Shown: piece by piece, positions 25,323-33,477 of the stretch
Layout: each line of letters starts with the position of its first letter
Numbering within the stretch: the first letter of the stretch is position 1
NCBI RefSeq assembly: GCF_902459705.1
Contig: NZ_CABPRU010000006.1
Span: forward strand, 124,001 to 188,000
Reading direction: 5' to 3'
Length of the DNA: 64,000 nt
From: Pandoraea terrigena
GTDB taxonomy: Bacteria > Pseudomonadota > Gammaproteobacteria > Burkholderiales > Burkholderiaceae
The notes under the pieces: model-generated
Databases searched by the model: none
The model's input: the letters and a program-made list of their open reading frames with translations, nothing else
Told to the model about the DNA's origin: nothing
Program-made: the position numbers and the translations under genes

Positions 25323-26777
25323 TTAAACACCGCGATACACGGTCTTGATCTGGAGATAGAACTCGAGGCCGTCGCGTCCGGACTCCCGGAACGTCGCGGT
25401 ACTCGACTGCTTGAGTCCGCCGAACGGTGCGTTGACGAGATTGCCCGTGGTCGTGCGGTTGATCTTGACGGTGCCCGCTTCGATATCGCTCGCGAACCGA
25501 TGCATCAGTCGGGCATCCTGCGTGACGAGCGACGCGGCCAATCCGTAGTCGCTGTCGTTGGCCACGGCGATGGCGTCATCGTAGTCATCGACGTCGATCA
25601 CCGCGATGACCGGGCCGAAGATCTCTTCTCGTGCAATTCGCGCGTCGCGCGGCACGTCTGCGAAGATCGCCGGGGTGACGAAATATCCGTGGGCATAGAC
25701 GTCATGCGTGAGTGGCTCGCCGCCGCACACCAGCGTGGCCTCCTGTTTGCCGATCGCAATGTAGTCGAGCACCGTTCGCCACTGTTTCTTTGTCGCAAGC
25801 GGTCCGATATCGATGCCCGGCTGCATGCCGTTGCCAATCTTGAGTGCCGCCGTCCTGGCGGCGAGCCGCTCGACGAACGTCGCGCGAATCGCGCGGGCGA
25901 CGAGCACACGGCTGGTGCCGGTACATGCCTGCCCCGTGAGGGAAAAGCCGCCCTTGATGGTCAGATCAACGGCGCGATCGATATCGCCGACGTCGAGCAC
26001 GATCAGCGGGTTCTTGCCCCCTAGCTCCATCTGCGTGCGGGTGGACAGCGAGGCAGCTCGATGAATCTGCTCGCCGGCCGACGTCGAGCCAGTAAAGGAG
26101 ATGGCCCGTACTTCGCGCGCACCGACCAGCGTGGGTCCGACGGCCGAAGCGTTGCCCGTCACGAAATTCAACACGCCCTTCGGGATGCCGGCCTCCACGA
26201 ACGCTTCAGCCAGGCGCAATCCACTCAGCGGCGCATCGGATGCCGGCTTGAACACTACCGTGTTCCCGCACACGAGCGCCGGGGCGATCTTTCGCGCGGG
26301 GATCGAGACAGGGAAATTCCAGGGCGAGATCACGGTAACGACACCCAGCGGTTCGCGCACCGTGTATACCGTCATGTCATTGTCGTCGTTCGGAAACGTT
26401 TCGCCGCCGTACGATTGCGCCTCAATGGCGTAGTAGCGCAGTGTCTGCGCGGCGCGCAGGAACTCGTCTTTGGCAAGCGCCTTCTGCTTGCCCTCCTCGC
26501 GCGTGAGCGCTTCGCCGAAGCGCTCGGCGTGGCGCTCGAGATAGGCGGCGGCGTCGAGCAGTACCTTGGCGCGAGCGCCCACCGACAGACGCTTCCAGGA
26601 AGCGAATGCCGAGGCGGCCGCGCGCACGGCAGCTTGCGCATCGGCTTCGCCCGACGCCTGGAAATGGCCAACGACGTCGCGCGTGTCGGCCGGGTTCAGG
26701 TTCTGGAAGGTGGCGCCCGTGAGGCTCGCGCACCATTCGCCGTCGATATAGTTCAGGAATGTCGGAACGGTCGTCAT
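25323..26777 (-). CDS. NAD(P)+-dependent aldehyde dehydrogenase
   Basis: The 484-residue enzyme is of standard ALDH length. Motifs in order: SPWNFPVSIPARKIAPAL, GNTVVFKPAS, ISFTGSTSAGEQIH, MELGGKNPLIVLD with the general-base Glu, TGQACTGTSRV with the catalytic Cys, and KEEIFGPV-type REEIFGPVIAV. It resembles semialdehyde and 2,5-dioxovalerate-type dehydrogenases. Start 26777 is chosen over one six codons upstream by fit to the family N-terminus (NYIDGEW). It follows the diiron-oxidase gene by 96 bases, so it probably oxidises the aldehyde released by that oxidation; this is inference. Confidence 0.92.
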   Translation of the reverse strand: MTTVPTFLNYIDGEWCASLTGATFQNLNPADTRDVVGHFQASGEADAQAAVRAAASAFASWKRLSVGARAKVLLDAAAYLERHAERFGEALTREEGKQKALAKDEFLRAAQTLRYYAIEAQSYGGETFPNDDNDMTVYTVREPLGVVTVISPWNFPVSIPARKIAPALVCGNTVVFKPASDAPLSGLRLAEAFVEAGIPKGVLNFVTGNASAVGPTLVGAREVRAISFTGSTSAGEQIHRAASLSTRTQMELGGKNPLIVLDVGDIDRAVDLTIKGGFSLTGQACTGTSRVLVARAIRATFVERLAARTAALKIGNGMQPGIDIGPLATKKQWRTVLDYIAIGKQEATLVCGGEPLTHDVYAHGYFVTPAIFADVPRDARIAREEIFGPVIAVIDVDDYDDAIAVANDSDYGLAASLVTQDARLMHRFASDIEAGTVKINRTTTGNLVNAPFGGLKQSSTATFRESGRDGLEFYLQIKTVYRGV

Positions 26778-26873
26778 GAAAGCTGCGTCCTGCAAGAGGT
26801 CTTCAACACCCGCGCCGCCGCGAGATGCGTTTTGCGGCTTGCTGTCGAGGGCGGCGGCACGGCAGAGCGTCGT

Positions 26874-27605
26874 TCAGGCGGCCAATCCCAGTTCGGGCAG
26901 CGGCACCTCGTTCTCGACGTAGTCGTAGTACAGCGCGGTCGTGTACAGCAGGCGCATCTGCGCACCGATCTCGCAGATCTTCAGGCAACGCTGCTGCAAT
27001 TCAGGCGTGTTCGCGTTCTCCAGCACGATCTGGTAACCCCGCTCGCCATGAATCTCGTCCGAGACGATGTGCAAATCGAAGAACTCGACTTCCTCATCGG
27101 TGAACTTGTACGTTTCGCGCAGCGTGGGCGTCTGCTTGCGATAAATCGACGGCACTTGCGATTCCAGACCGACGACCAGCCCGGCCACCGCCACCACCGG
27201 GTCTTCACGCATGGCGACCGCATAACACCAGCTTTGCAGTCCGCGCGTCGTCGGCGACATGTTGTCCGGGTCGACGACCCGCTCGCGCGTCGTGCCGCAC
27301 GCCTCGGCAAAGCGGATCAACAGGTCCGTGTGACGATCGCCGCCAATCTCCTCTTCGTACATGTTCGCGAGCAGGAAGTCCTTGGCCTCGGTCATGTGGT
27401 CCGGCGTACGGGCGTATAGATAGCCGAGGTAATCGGCGAACGGCCCCACGTAGTGATAGTGGTTCTCCGCCCAGCGAGCGAGGTGCGCCCGCGATAGCTT
27501 GCCGCTTGCCCACGCGATGCTGAACGGTGCCTTGTTCGCGCTCTTGCCCTTGATTGCTTCTTCGAGTGCCGCGCGGAAGGTTTCGCGGTCCATCAGTTCA
27601 GCCAT
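26874..27605 (-). CDS. Heme-oxygenase-like diiron oxidase (HDO; TenA/PqqC fold)
   Basis: The 243-residue protein has the all-helical TenA/PqqC fold of the iron-containing redox enzyme family. It carries a full HDO-type ligand set: E85 and H92 (E-x6-H in YEEEIGGDRH), E148 (VGLESQV), and H179, D183, H186 (H-x3-D-x2-H in HIVSDEIH). Spacing is within one or two residues of that recalled for CADD and similar to SznF and UndA. These enzymes use O2 and two irons for N-oxygenation, C-C cleavage or desaturation, so an oxygenase on an amine or amino-acid-like substrate is likely. Start 27605 follows AAGGAG. It heads an operon with aldehyde dehydrogenase, GlcG-like protein and a reductase. Metal content is predicted, not shown. 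Confidence 0.82.
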   Translation of the reverse strand: MAELMDRETFRAALEEAIKGKSANKAPFSIAWASGKLSRAHLARWAENHYHYVGPFADYLGYLYARTPDHMTEAKDFLLANMYEEEIGGDRHTDLLIRFAEACGTTRERVVDPDNMSPTTRGLQSWCYAVAMREDPVVAVAGLVVGLESQVPSIYRKQTPTLRETYKFTDEEVEFFDLHIVSDEIHGERGYQIVLENANTPELQQRCLKICEIGAQMRLLYTTALYYDYVENEVPLPELGLAA

Positions 27606-27681
27606 GTCTTGCTCCTTGGTTTCAGGTGGATCCCCCGCTCCCCCTTTCATGATGGGAAGAAGCGGGGTGATCTGTTATTTT

Positions 27682-27696
27682 GGTACACTGTATACA
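27682..27696. promoter_or_regulatory. Predicted GntR operator before the diiron-oxidase operon
   Basis: Minus strand TGTATACAGTGTACC matches the palindrome GGTATACNGTATACC at 12 of 14 positions and overlaps the -10 element at 27687-27692. Confidence 0.7.
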
Positions 27697-27715
27697 GTTT
27701 TGGCGGAAATGCCAA
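27687..27715 (-). promoter_or_regulatory. Promoter of the diiron-oxidase operon
   Basis: Minus strand TTGGCA (27715-27710) and TACAGT (27692-27687) are 17 bases apart. The promoter lies between the MFS gene and the oxidase gene, so the oxidase operon can be transcribed separately from amidase-MFS. Confidence 0.65.
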
Positions 27716-27762
27716 TACAACAATTTGTGTGCGCGGGACGTCCCGCAAAAACGGAGAAAAGA

Positions 27763-29082
27763 TCAGTCGGCAGCGCGGCCGATGGCACCCGACACAGAGG
27801 CGTGAACGGTGCGCGAATCGTCGTGGCTTGCGTTCACCGGTTCGATGGCGTCGAGCTTGATGCCGTTGGTCTCGGGCAGCATGATGGCCGCAATGATGAC
27901 GAGTCCGTAGCCGGCGGCAGCCACGATGGGGATGGCGACCGTGAGCGTCGTGTGACCGCTGGCGAGCCAACCGGCGACAAACGGAAATACCGAGCCGATA
28001 ACGCGCCCTGCGTTGTAGGCCACGCCATAGCCGGTAGCGCGAATCTCATGGGGATACGTCTCCGAGATCGTTGCCGCGACACCCGCGAACGTTCCCTGCA
28101 TCAACACGCCCATCAGGAAGCCCAACACCATCATCACGGGCACTGGCGCCGGAATCAGCATGTAAGCGATGCTCATCACGAACGCGCCGATGGCGAACAG
28201 GATGTAGGTCGGGCGACGGCCAAGCCTGTCGGTCGACCAGGCCCCCACGGCATAGCCCACGATGGAGCCGCAGATGGTGATGGCCAGCCACAGGCCCGTG
28301 CCCGTCACCGACAGTCCGCGTTCGGTCTTGAGCCACGTCGGCATCCAGGTGGCGATCGCGTAGTACGAGCCGAGCATGCCGCCCGAGAGCAGACTGCACC
28401 AGAGCGTGCGAGCCGCAAGGCTGCCGCTGAACACGCTTCGGATCGTCTTGAGCGGGCTGGTCTGACGGCGCTCGGCCATCGTGCGAGTAAAGGCCTCCGG
28501 CTCCTCCAGATTCCGGCGCAACCAGAACACCATCAGGGCCGGCGCCACGCCGATGAACAGGCACACGCGCCAGGCCATCTCTGGCGGGAACCAGTTGAAG
28601 ATCGCGCTGTAAGCGAGTGCCGCCAGTGCCCAGCCGAACGAATAGCTGCTTGCCGTGAAGCCCGAGAACTTGCCACGGTGGGCCGGATTGCGGATCGTCT
28701 CCATGACCAGCACCATGCACAGCGACGATTCGCCGCCGAAGCCCAGGCCCTGGATGACGCGCATGATGGCCAGTTGCGTCGGCGAATTGGTCAGGCCGCA
28801 GCCAAAACACGCCAGCGCGAAGATCGCGATGGTCCAGCGCAGGATGCGCACGCGACCATAGCGATCCGCCAGCAGGCCCGCACCGATGGCACCCACCAGC
28901 GAGGCGATCAGCGTATAGGTGACGATGCTGCCTGCAGTTGCCTTGCTCATGCCCCACGTTGTGAGCAGTACTGGGATGAGGAAGGAATAGATCATGAAGT
29001 CGTAGACATCGACCGTATGGCCGATGAACGTGCCCGCAAAGGCGCGCTTCTCGTTTCTCGATAGTGAACTGAGCCAGGACAT
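27763..29082 (-). CDS. MFS transporter
   Basis: The 439-residue protein has about 12 transmembrane segments and the MFS loop signature GLLADRYGRVRILRW between segments 2 and 3, with a second copy STDRLGRRPTYIL between segments 8 and 9. GESSLCMVLVMETIRNPAHRGK and SETYPHEIRATGYGVAYNAGR are typical of the sugar/metabolite:H+ and aromatic-acid:H+ symporter branches. The start follows CAAGGAGGAC. It lies 42 bases after the amidase gene and under the same predicted operator, so it probably imports the substrate of the pathway. Confidence 0.88.
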   Translation of the reverse strand: MSWLSSLSRNEKRAFAGTFIGHTVDVYDFMIYSFLIPVLLTTWGMSKATAGSIVTYTLIASLVGAIGAGLLADRYGRVRILRWTIAIFALACFGCGLTNSPTQLAIMRVIQGLGFGGESSLCMVLVMETIRNPAHRGKFSGFTASSYSFGWALAALAYSAIFNWFPPEMAWRVCLFIGVAPALMVFWLRRNLEEPEAFTRTMAERRQTSPLKTIRSVFSGSLAARTLWCSLLSGGMLGSYYAIATWMPTWLKTERGLSVTGTGLWLAITICGSIVGYAVGAWSTDRLGRRPTYILFAIGAFVMSIAYMLIPAPVPVMMVLGFLMGVLMQGTFAGVAATISETYPHEIRATGYGVAYNAGRVIGSVFPFVAGWLASGHTTLTVAIPIVAAAGYGLVIIAAIMLPETNGIKLDAIEPVNASHDDSRTVHASVSGAIGRAAD

Positions 29083-29124
29083 GAAGGTGTCCTCCTTGGT
29101 GGGTCGTGGGTTTCGTTGGGAAGG

Positions 29125-30630
29125 TCAGGCGGGTGGTGCAAAGGCGTAGCCGGCGGCCTCAAGCAATCTGGCTACATGGATCGAGCGCAGGTCGTGATAC
29201 AGCGGCGCCACGATCTGCACCCCCACAGGCAGCCCTTGTGCCGTGCGTCCCGCGGGCGCAACGGTCGAGGGCAAGCCGCACAAGCCGGAATGCCCGGCCC
29301 AGAAAAGTTGCGTCGTGAGGGGCTGCGCGCGCCCGTTGACCTCCAGCGTGCGTTGCCAGGGCGCGCCCTCCTCATCCAGCACGAACGCGGGCGTGGCCGC
29401 CACGGGGCACAGCAGCACGTCAACGCGCTCGAACAACTCGCGCCACGCGGCCGCAAAACGCTCTCGTAGCGGCTGCAATCTAAGCCAGTCGCGATGCCGC
29501 ATGGCCGCCCCCACGTACTGAAGCGACGCATAACGCATGTCGTCCGCCGATGTCCGGCCGGCCGCCGTCACGGCGGCTTCGAACGCGTCGTCGCCAAGAT
29601 AGCCGCACGTCGATGCCCGCAGCATCAACGTATACACACGCATCAGTTCGGCGGCGTCCAGCGATGGGCAGGCATTCCAGAGCACCTGCGCACCACGGCG
29701 CTCAAGATCCTGCCCGAGGTGCACGATCGCCTGCTCCACCTCGGCGTCGACGTCGGCAACCGGGTGATTGGGCAAAATGCCGAAGCGAATCTGGCGCAGG
29801 TCGGTTGCCTGACAGCGTGGCAGTTCGAAGCGCACGGCGCAGGCCGCCTCTGCCGGCGGACCGGCAATCGCGGAGAGCACCACTTCGAGGTCGGACGCGC
29901 TGCGTGCCAGCGGACCCGCAACGTTGATATCGGGAAACGCCACACCGCCCGGCAGGCCATGGCCGTCGAGGGGCACGAGACCGTGCGTGCTCTTGTGCGA
30001 GAAGATGCCGCAGTAGTGTGCGGGGTTACGAATCGACGATCCGATGTCGGAGCCGACATCGAAAAAGGCCATGCCCGTGGAGACGGCGGCGGCGCTGCCG
30101 CCCGACGAGCCGCCCGGCGTGCGGCGCAAATCGTGAGGATTGCGCGTGGTGCCGTAGACGTCGTTGTAGCTCTGCCAGTCGCGCAGGTAGATCGGCACGT
30201 TGGTTTTGCCGAGCAGGATCGCACCGGCATCCGTCAGCCGTTGCACGACGCTTGCATGTTGCGCCGCAATATTGTCGGTGAATGCCGGATCGCCGACCGT
30301 TGTGGGCCAGCCCTTGACGTCGAACGACTCCTTGATCGTGAACGGGACGCCATGCAACGGCCCCCGGACCAGGCCAGCGCGCAGCTCCGTGTCCCGCTGC
30401 CTCGCGACGGCATATGCTCGCTCGAAGTCGCTGACCACCACCGCGTTGAGTTTCGGATTTGATCGCCGCCAGACCGCTTCGCATGCGGCAACGAGCGCCT
30501 CCGACGTGACCTCACGGCGCCGCAACGCCTCCTTCCCCGCTGTCACCGTGGCGTAATGCCATTGCGGAGCGCCGGGCGAGTGCCATGACGCGATATCGTC
30601 GTCGAGCGAGTCGACTGCAGGATTTGTCAT
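29125..30630 (-). CDS. Amidase (amidase-signature family)
   Basis: The 501-residue hydrolase has the amidase-signature catalytic triad: Lys in GVPFTIKESFDVKG, cis-Ser in SDIGSSIRNPAHYCG and the Ser-rich loop RTPGGSSGGSAAAVSTGM. The signal-free N-terminus indicates a cytoplasmic enzyme. It hydrolyses a carboxamide to acid and ammonia or amine. It is the first gene of amidase-MFS, with a predicted GntR operator 18 bases before the ATG. Pairing an importer and an amidase with an oxidase suggests an amide-bearing growth substrate. GatA is excluded by context and by the lack of gatB/gatC. Confidence 0.92.
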   Translation of the reverse strand: MTNPAVDSLDDDIASWHSPGAPQWHYATVTAGKEALRRREVTSEALVAACEAVWRRSNPKLNAVVVSDFERAYAVARQRDTELRAGLVRGPLHGVPFTIKESFDVKGWPTTVGDPAFTDNIAAQHASVVQRLTDAGAILLGKTNVPIYLRDWQSYNDVYGTTRNPHDLRRTPGGSSGGSAAAVSTGMAFFDVGSDIGSSIRNPAHYCGIFSHKSTHGLVPLDGHGLPGGVAFPDINVAGPLARSASDLEVVLSAIAGPPAEAACAVRFELPRCQATDLRQIRFGILPNHPVADVDAEVEQAIVHLGQDLERRGAQVLWNACPSLDAAELMRVYTLMLRASTCGYLGDDAFEAAVTAAGRTSADDMRYASLQYVGAAMRHRDWLRLQPLRERFAAAWRELFERVDVLLCPVAATPAFVLDEEGAPWQRTLEVNGRAQPLTTQLFWAGHSGLCGLPSTVAPAGRTAQGLPVGVQIVAPLYHDLRSIHVARLLEAAGYAFAPPA

Positions 30631-30645
30631 GATGGAGAATCCATT

Positions 30646-30674
30646 TCAGTATTCTGTATACCATCGATGAACAA
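30646..30674 (-). promoter_or_regulatory. Possible promoter of amidase-MFS
   Basis: Minus strand TTGTTC (30674-30669) and TACTGA (30651-30646) are 17 bases apart, with the operator lying in the spacer. The hexamers are weaker than at the other regulon promoters. Confidence 0.4.
30648..30662. promoter_or_regulatory. Predicted GntR operator before amidase-MFS
   Basis: Minus strand GGTATACAGAATACT matches the palindrome GGTATACNGTATACC at 12 of 14 positions. It marks the right-hand edge of the regulon. Confidence 0.72.
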
Positions 30675-30744
30675 ATTTTCGCTGTCAAGCCACTTACTGA
30701 TCAGGGTTTCTGCTAACGCACTGCCCGCCCCCACCCCTCCTCGC

Positions 30745-31278
30745 TCAGAACACCACCAGCCGGTCAACCAATTGCGCGATCCGCGAGTTTGACGCCGACC
30801 ACGATGCGACCGTGCGCGATCGGCCGTCGAAGTACACCGTATTGATGACCGACCCGTCGCGGCTGAGCGTCAGCGTCGCGTAGGCGAGGTATTCGCTCGG
30901 CGCGTTGTCCCACAACGCGTTGCGCCAGGCGCGCCGCACCGAATAATTGAGCACGACGCAACCCGTCGGCCACGTGCCCGGGCTGTAGATCGTGCTCACG
31001 ATGCCATAGGCGCGCAAACGTCCCTGTATCGCCGGCAGCAAATCGGAGATGCCGTCCGGCGCCAGCTCGATACACAGGGTGTGCGACAGCAGCTCCGGCG
31101 CGGCAGGCGCCGTCGGCGGCGCGATGGACGGCAACTGATCCGACAACATCACCCCCGTCGACACCATGCTGGAGGCGACCTGCGCGGCGAGCACCGGCAC
31201 AGGCGTCGCGAAAAGGCACCCGCCCAGGGTGGCGCTGGCAGCCGCCGCCAGCATCAACACAATCGCCAGGCGCGCCAT
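30745..31278 (-). CDS. Putative lipoprotein, coupled to the FlgH-like gene
   Basis: The 177-residue product starts MARLAIVLMLAAAASATLGGC, a signal peptide with lipobox LGGC at C21. The mature part includes HTLCIELAPDGISDLL, GCVVLNYSVRRAWRNALWD and LAYATLTLSRDGSVINTVYFDG, a mixed sheet of unknown role. Its ATG overlaps the stop of the FlgH-like gene by one base (TGATG), so the two are translationally coupled and probably act together at the cell envelope. I do not recognise the family with confidence. Confidence 0.7.
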   Translation of the reverse strand: MARLAIVLMLAAAASATLGGCLFATPVPVLAAQVASSMVSTGVMLSDQLPSIAPPTAPAAPELLSHTLCIELAPDGISDLLPAIQGRLRAYGIVSTIYSPGTWPTGCVVLNYSVRRAWRNALWDNAPSEYLAYATLTLSRDGSVINTVYFDGRSRTVASWSASNSRIAQLVDRLVVF

Positions 31279-31976
31279 CAGAACGGCGACACGCCGAGCA
31301 GAATGCCCTGCAGCCACCCGCCGCTGCTCCCATCGGCAACCTGGCCCTCGTCCACCCTCGCCACCTTGGCTTGCCCCACCTTGCTCGACGCCACCACATT
31401 GCCCGGCGAGATGTCGAACTTGTTGACCACGCCCGTAAAGCGAAACGTCTCCATATTGCGCCCCTGCAGGACCTGCTTTTCCCCGCCCACGACATACGCA
31501 CCGTTGGGTAGCACCTCCACGATCGCGACCGCGATCGTGCCGGCCAGCGCCATGCTGGAACTGTTGTTGCCGTTGCCCTTGAAAGTGCTCGCCGACTGGC
31601 CGATGTTGAACCAGCGCTCCAGCACCGAATCGGCCCCATCGGCCTTGGCGCTCTTGGCCGTCACGCTCGCGTTGCGCGAGATGTCGCTCTGCGACTTGTT
31701 CCCGCTCGACGCGTTTTCCGATACCGCAATCGTGAGCAGATCCCCGATGCGATGGGCGACCGGTGTCTCGAACCAGTTCGTGGCGGTGGTCGACTGGTAG
31801 ATGGCCCCGCCCGTCTGCACATTCTCCACACGCGGCATGGGCATCATGGCCATCGGCGTGGGTGCCGGTGCCGAGCTGGCGCAGCCCCCCAGCATGACGC
31901 CCGTGGCCAACAGCAGCGCGACCGTCCGGACAAAGCCCCGCGCAGCAGCGCGCTGTAGCATCGACAGCTTCGACAT
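31278..31976 (-). CDS. flgH: FlgH-family lipoprotein (flagellar L-ring protein homologue)
   Basis: The 232-residue protein has a lipoprotein signal (ATGVMLGGC) and the FlgH body: IYQSTTATNWFETPVAHRIGDLLTIAVSENASSGNKSQSD, then GNGNNSSSMALAGTIAVAIVEVLPNGAYVVGGEKQVLQG, then FRFTGVVNKFDISPGNVVASSKV. FlgH forms the outer-membrane L ring around the flagellar rod. Here it is isolated from other flg genes: no flgI or flgG adjoins it, and the flagellar cluster begins 12 kb to the right. The main flg operon probably lies beyond the window next to flgK, so this may be a second copy used in another envelope structure. Start 31976 is chosen by the signal peptide; the ribosome site is weak. Confidence 0.82.
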   Translation of the reverse strand: MSKLSMLQRAAARGFVRTVALLLATGVMLGGCASSAPAPTPMAMMPMPRVENVQTGGAIYQSTTATNWFETPVAHRIGDLLTIAVSENASSGNKSQSDISRNASVTAKSAKADGADSVLERWFNIGQSASTFKGNGNNSSSMALAGTIAVAIVEVLPNGAYVVGGEKQVLQGRNMETFRFTGVVNKFDISPGNVVASSKVGQAKVARVDEGQVADGSSGGWLQGILLGVSPF

Positions 31977-32257
31977 GATGAGGCGCCCCCGCGCCGGTAC
32001 CGGACGCCGTGTCCGGTCGTCTTCGAAAAGTGTGAACGATGAGTGGATGACGAAGACGGCACGGCGGCCAGCTTCGAGAGGGATAGTAAGGAGCGCAAGT
32101 GCAGCTACTAAGCACAAATAGAGGAAAATTTGTGGAGGCCCGCCGCGCCACGCCCCGAAGCTGGGAAAATGGCGCGCCAACGCTGGCATCGCCACACCGG
32201 CGCCTCACGCGAGGCGCCGCTTTCCAAGCCATCACCGTTAGCCTGACCACCCAGCGC

Positions 32258-33376
32258 ATGAACTCCGGCATCACCCGCAAGCTTTTCCTCGCGCTTTTCG
32301 CGACGGGCCTGATCACCATGACGGCCACGGCTCTCGTCGTGCGCGCCGCCGTCGGCGGGCACCGCTGGCTGTGCGGCAACAACCTGATGTATCTGACAGT
32401 GCTCGGCGTCGCCCTGCTCGGCACCGTGGCGTTGCACCTCGCCCGGCGTTTGCTCGTGCCCGTCACGCCGCTGCTCGAGGCCACCCACCGCATGGCGATG
32501 GGCGACTACAGCGTGCGCGCGCCGACTGCCGGTGCCGACGAACTCGCCCGACTCGCGGTCGACCTGAACCGTCTTGCCGACACACTCGCCCGCAACGACC
32601 GCTCGCGCCGCGACCTGCTCGCCGACATCTCGCACGAATTGCGCACGCCGCTGTCGATCCTGCGCGGCGAAATCGAAGCGATGGAAGATGGTCTGCGCCC
32701 GCTCACGCAGGACGCGATCGCCTCGCTGCGCGTCGAAATCTCGCAACTCTCCAAGCTGATCGACGATCTCTACGAACTGTCGCTCTCCGACGTCGGCGCG
32801 CTCACCTATATGTTCGCCCCCGTCGACATGACCGAGCGCGTCGCCACGTCCGTGGCCGCGTTCGGCGACTGGTTCGACGCCAAGGGCATCGCGCTGAACG
32901 TGCACCTGCCCGACGACACGCTCATCATCGACGGCGATCTCCACCGAGTGACGCAACTGCTGGGCAATCTGCTGGAGAACTCGTTGCGCTACACCGACGG
33001 CGGCGGCGCGGTGCGCGTCTACCTGTCGGCCACGGCCGCGCAGCTGCGTCTGGAGATCGAAGACTCGGCGCCGGGCGTGCCGGACGACGCGCTGCCGCGC
33101 CTGTTCGAGCGCCTGTTCCGCGTGGAAGCCTCGCGCAGCCGGCGCAGTGGCGGCGCCGGCCTGGGGCTGACGCTGTGCAAACACATCGTCGAGGCGCACG
33201 GCGGCCAGATCGCCGCACGGCATTCCCCGCTGGGGGGGCTGGCGCTCGCGATCACCCTGCCGTGTCACCGCCAGGCGCCCGTGGGCGCGTGCGGGCCGTG
33301 CGGCGGGTCATCCAGCAACGCGAGCCGGCCCCGCCTCCCACGGCTCGACGACCCAGCCCTCGCGACCTCGTGTTGA
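32258..33376 (+). CDS. Sensor histidine kinase, BaeS-like, with minimal sensor domain
   Basis: The 372-residue kinase has TM1 (residues ~10-29), then only about 14 residues of loop, then TM2 (~43-64). A HAMP region, a HisKA domain with H126 in ISHELRTPLSILRGEIEAMEDG and an ATPase domain with N-box NLLENSLRYTDGGG and G-box GGAGLGLTLCKHIVEAHGG follow. The start (MNSGITRKLFLALFATGLI) and the body resemble BaeS, which senses envelope stress, but BaeS is about 460 residues with a periplasmic domain of over 100. That domain is missing here. The C-terminal ~30 residues are a Pro/Ser/Arg-rich tail. The cognate regulator follows. Confidence 0.85.
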   Translation: MNSGITRKLFLALFATGLITMTATALVVRAAVGGHRWLCGNNLMYLTVLGVALLGTVALHLARRLLVPVTPLLEATHRMAMGDYSVRAPTAGADELARLAVDLNRLADTLARNDRSRRDLLADISHELRTPLSILRGEIEAMEDGLRPLTQDAIASLRVEISQLSKLIDDLYELSLSDVGALTYMFAPVDMTERVATSVAAFGDWFDAKGIALNVHLPDDTLIIDGDLHRVTQLLGNLLENSLRYTDGGGAVRVYLSATAAQLRLEIEDSAPGVPDDALPRLFERLFRVEASRSRRSGGAGLGLTLCKHIVEAHGGQIAARHSPLGGLALAITLPCHRQAPVGACGPCGGSSSNASRPRLPRLDDPALATSC

Positions 33377-33477
33377 GCCCTTCTCCCATGCCCCCAACCG
33401 CACCGAGCCCGTCGCCAGCCGCGTCGCGCCCATTGACCCCTGAGCCGCTTCCCGCCCCAAGTTCACCGACCGACGCG

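Noticed and set aside
27733-27746. Perfect 14-base palindrome GCGGGACGTCCCGC between the MFS and diiron-oxidase genes
   Set aside because: It has no loop and is not found at the other regulon promoters, so it is neither a good terminator nor the shared operator.
19469-30700. Genomic island inserted at tRNA-Arg
   Set aside because: The catabolic cluster begins next to a tRNA, but there is no integrase, no repeated tRNA 3' end at the far side and no clear shift in composition.
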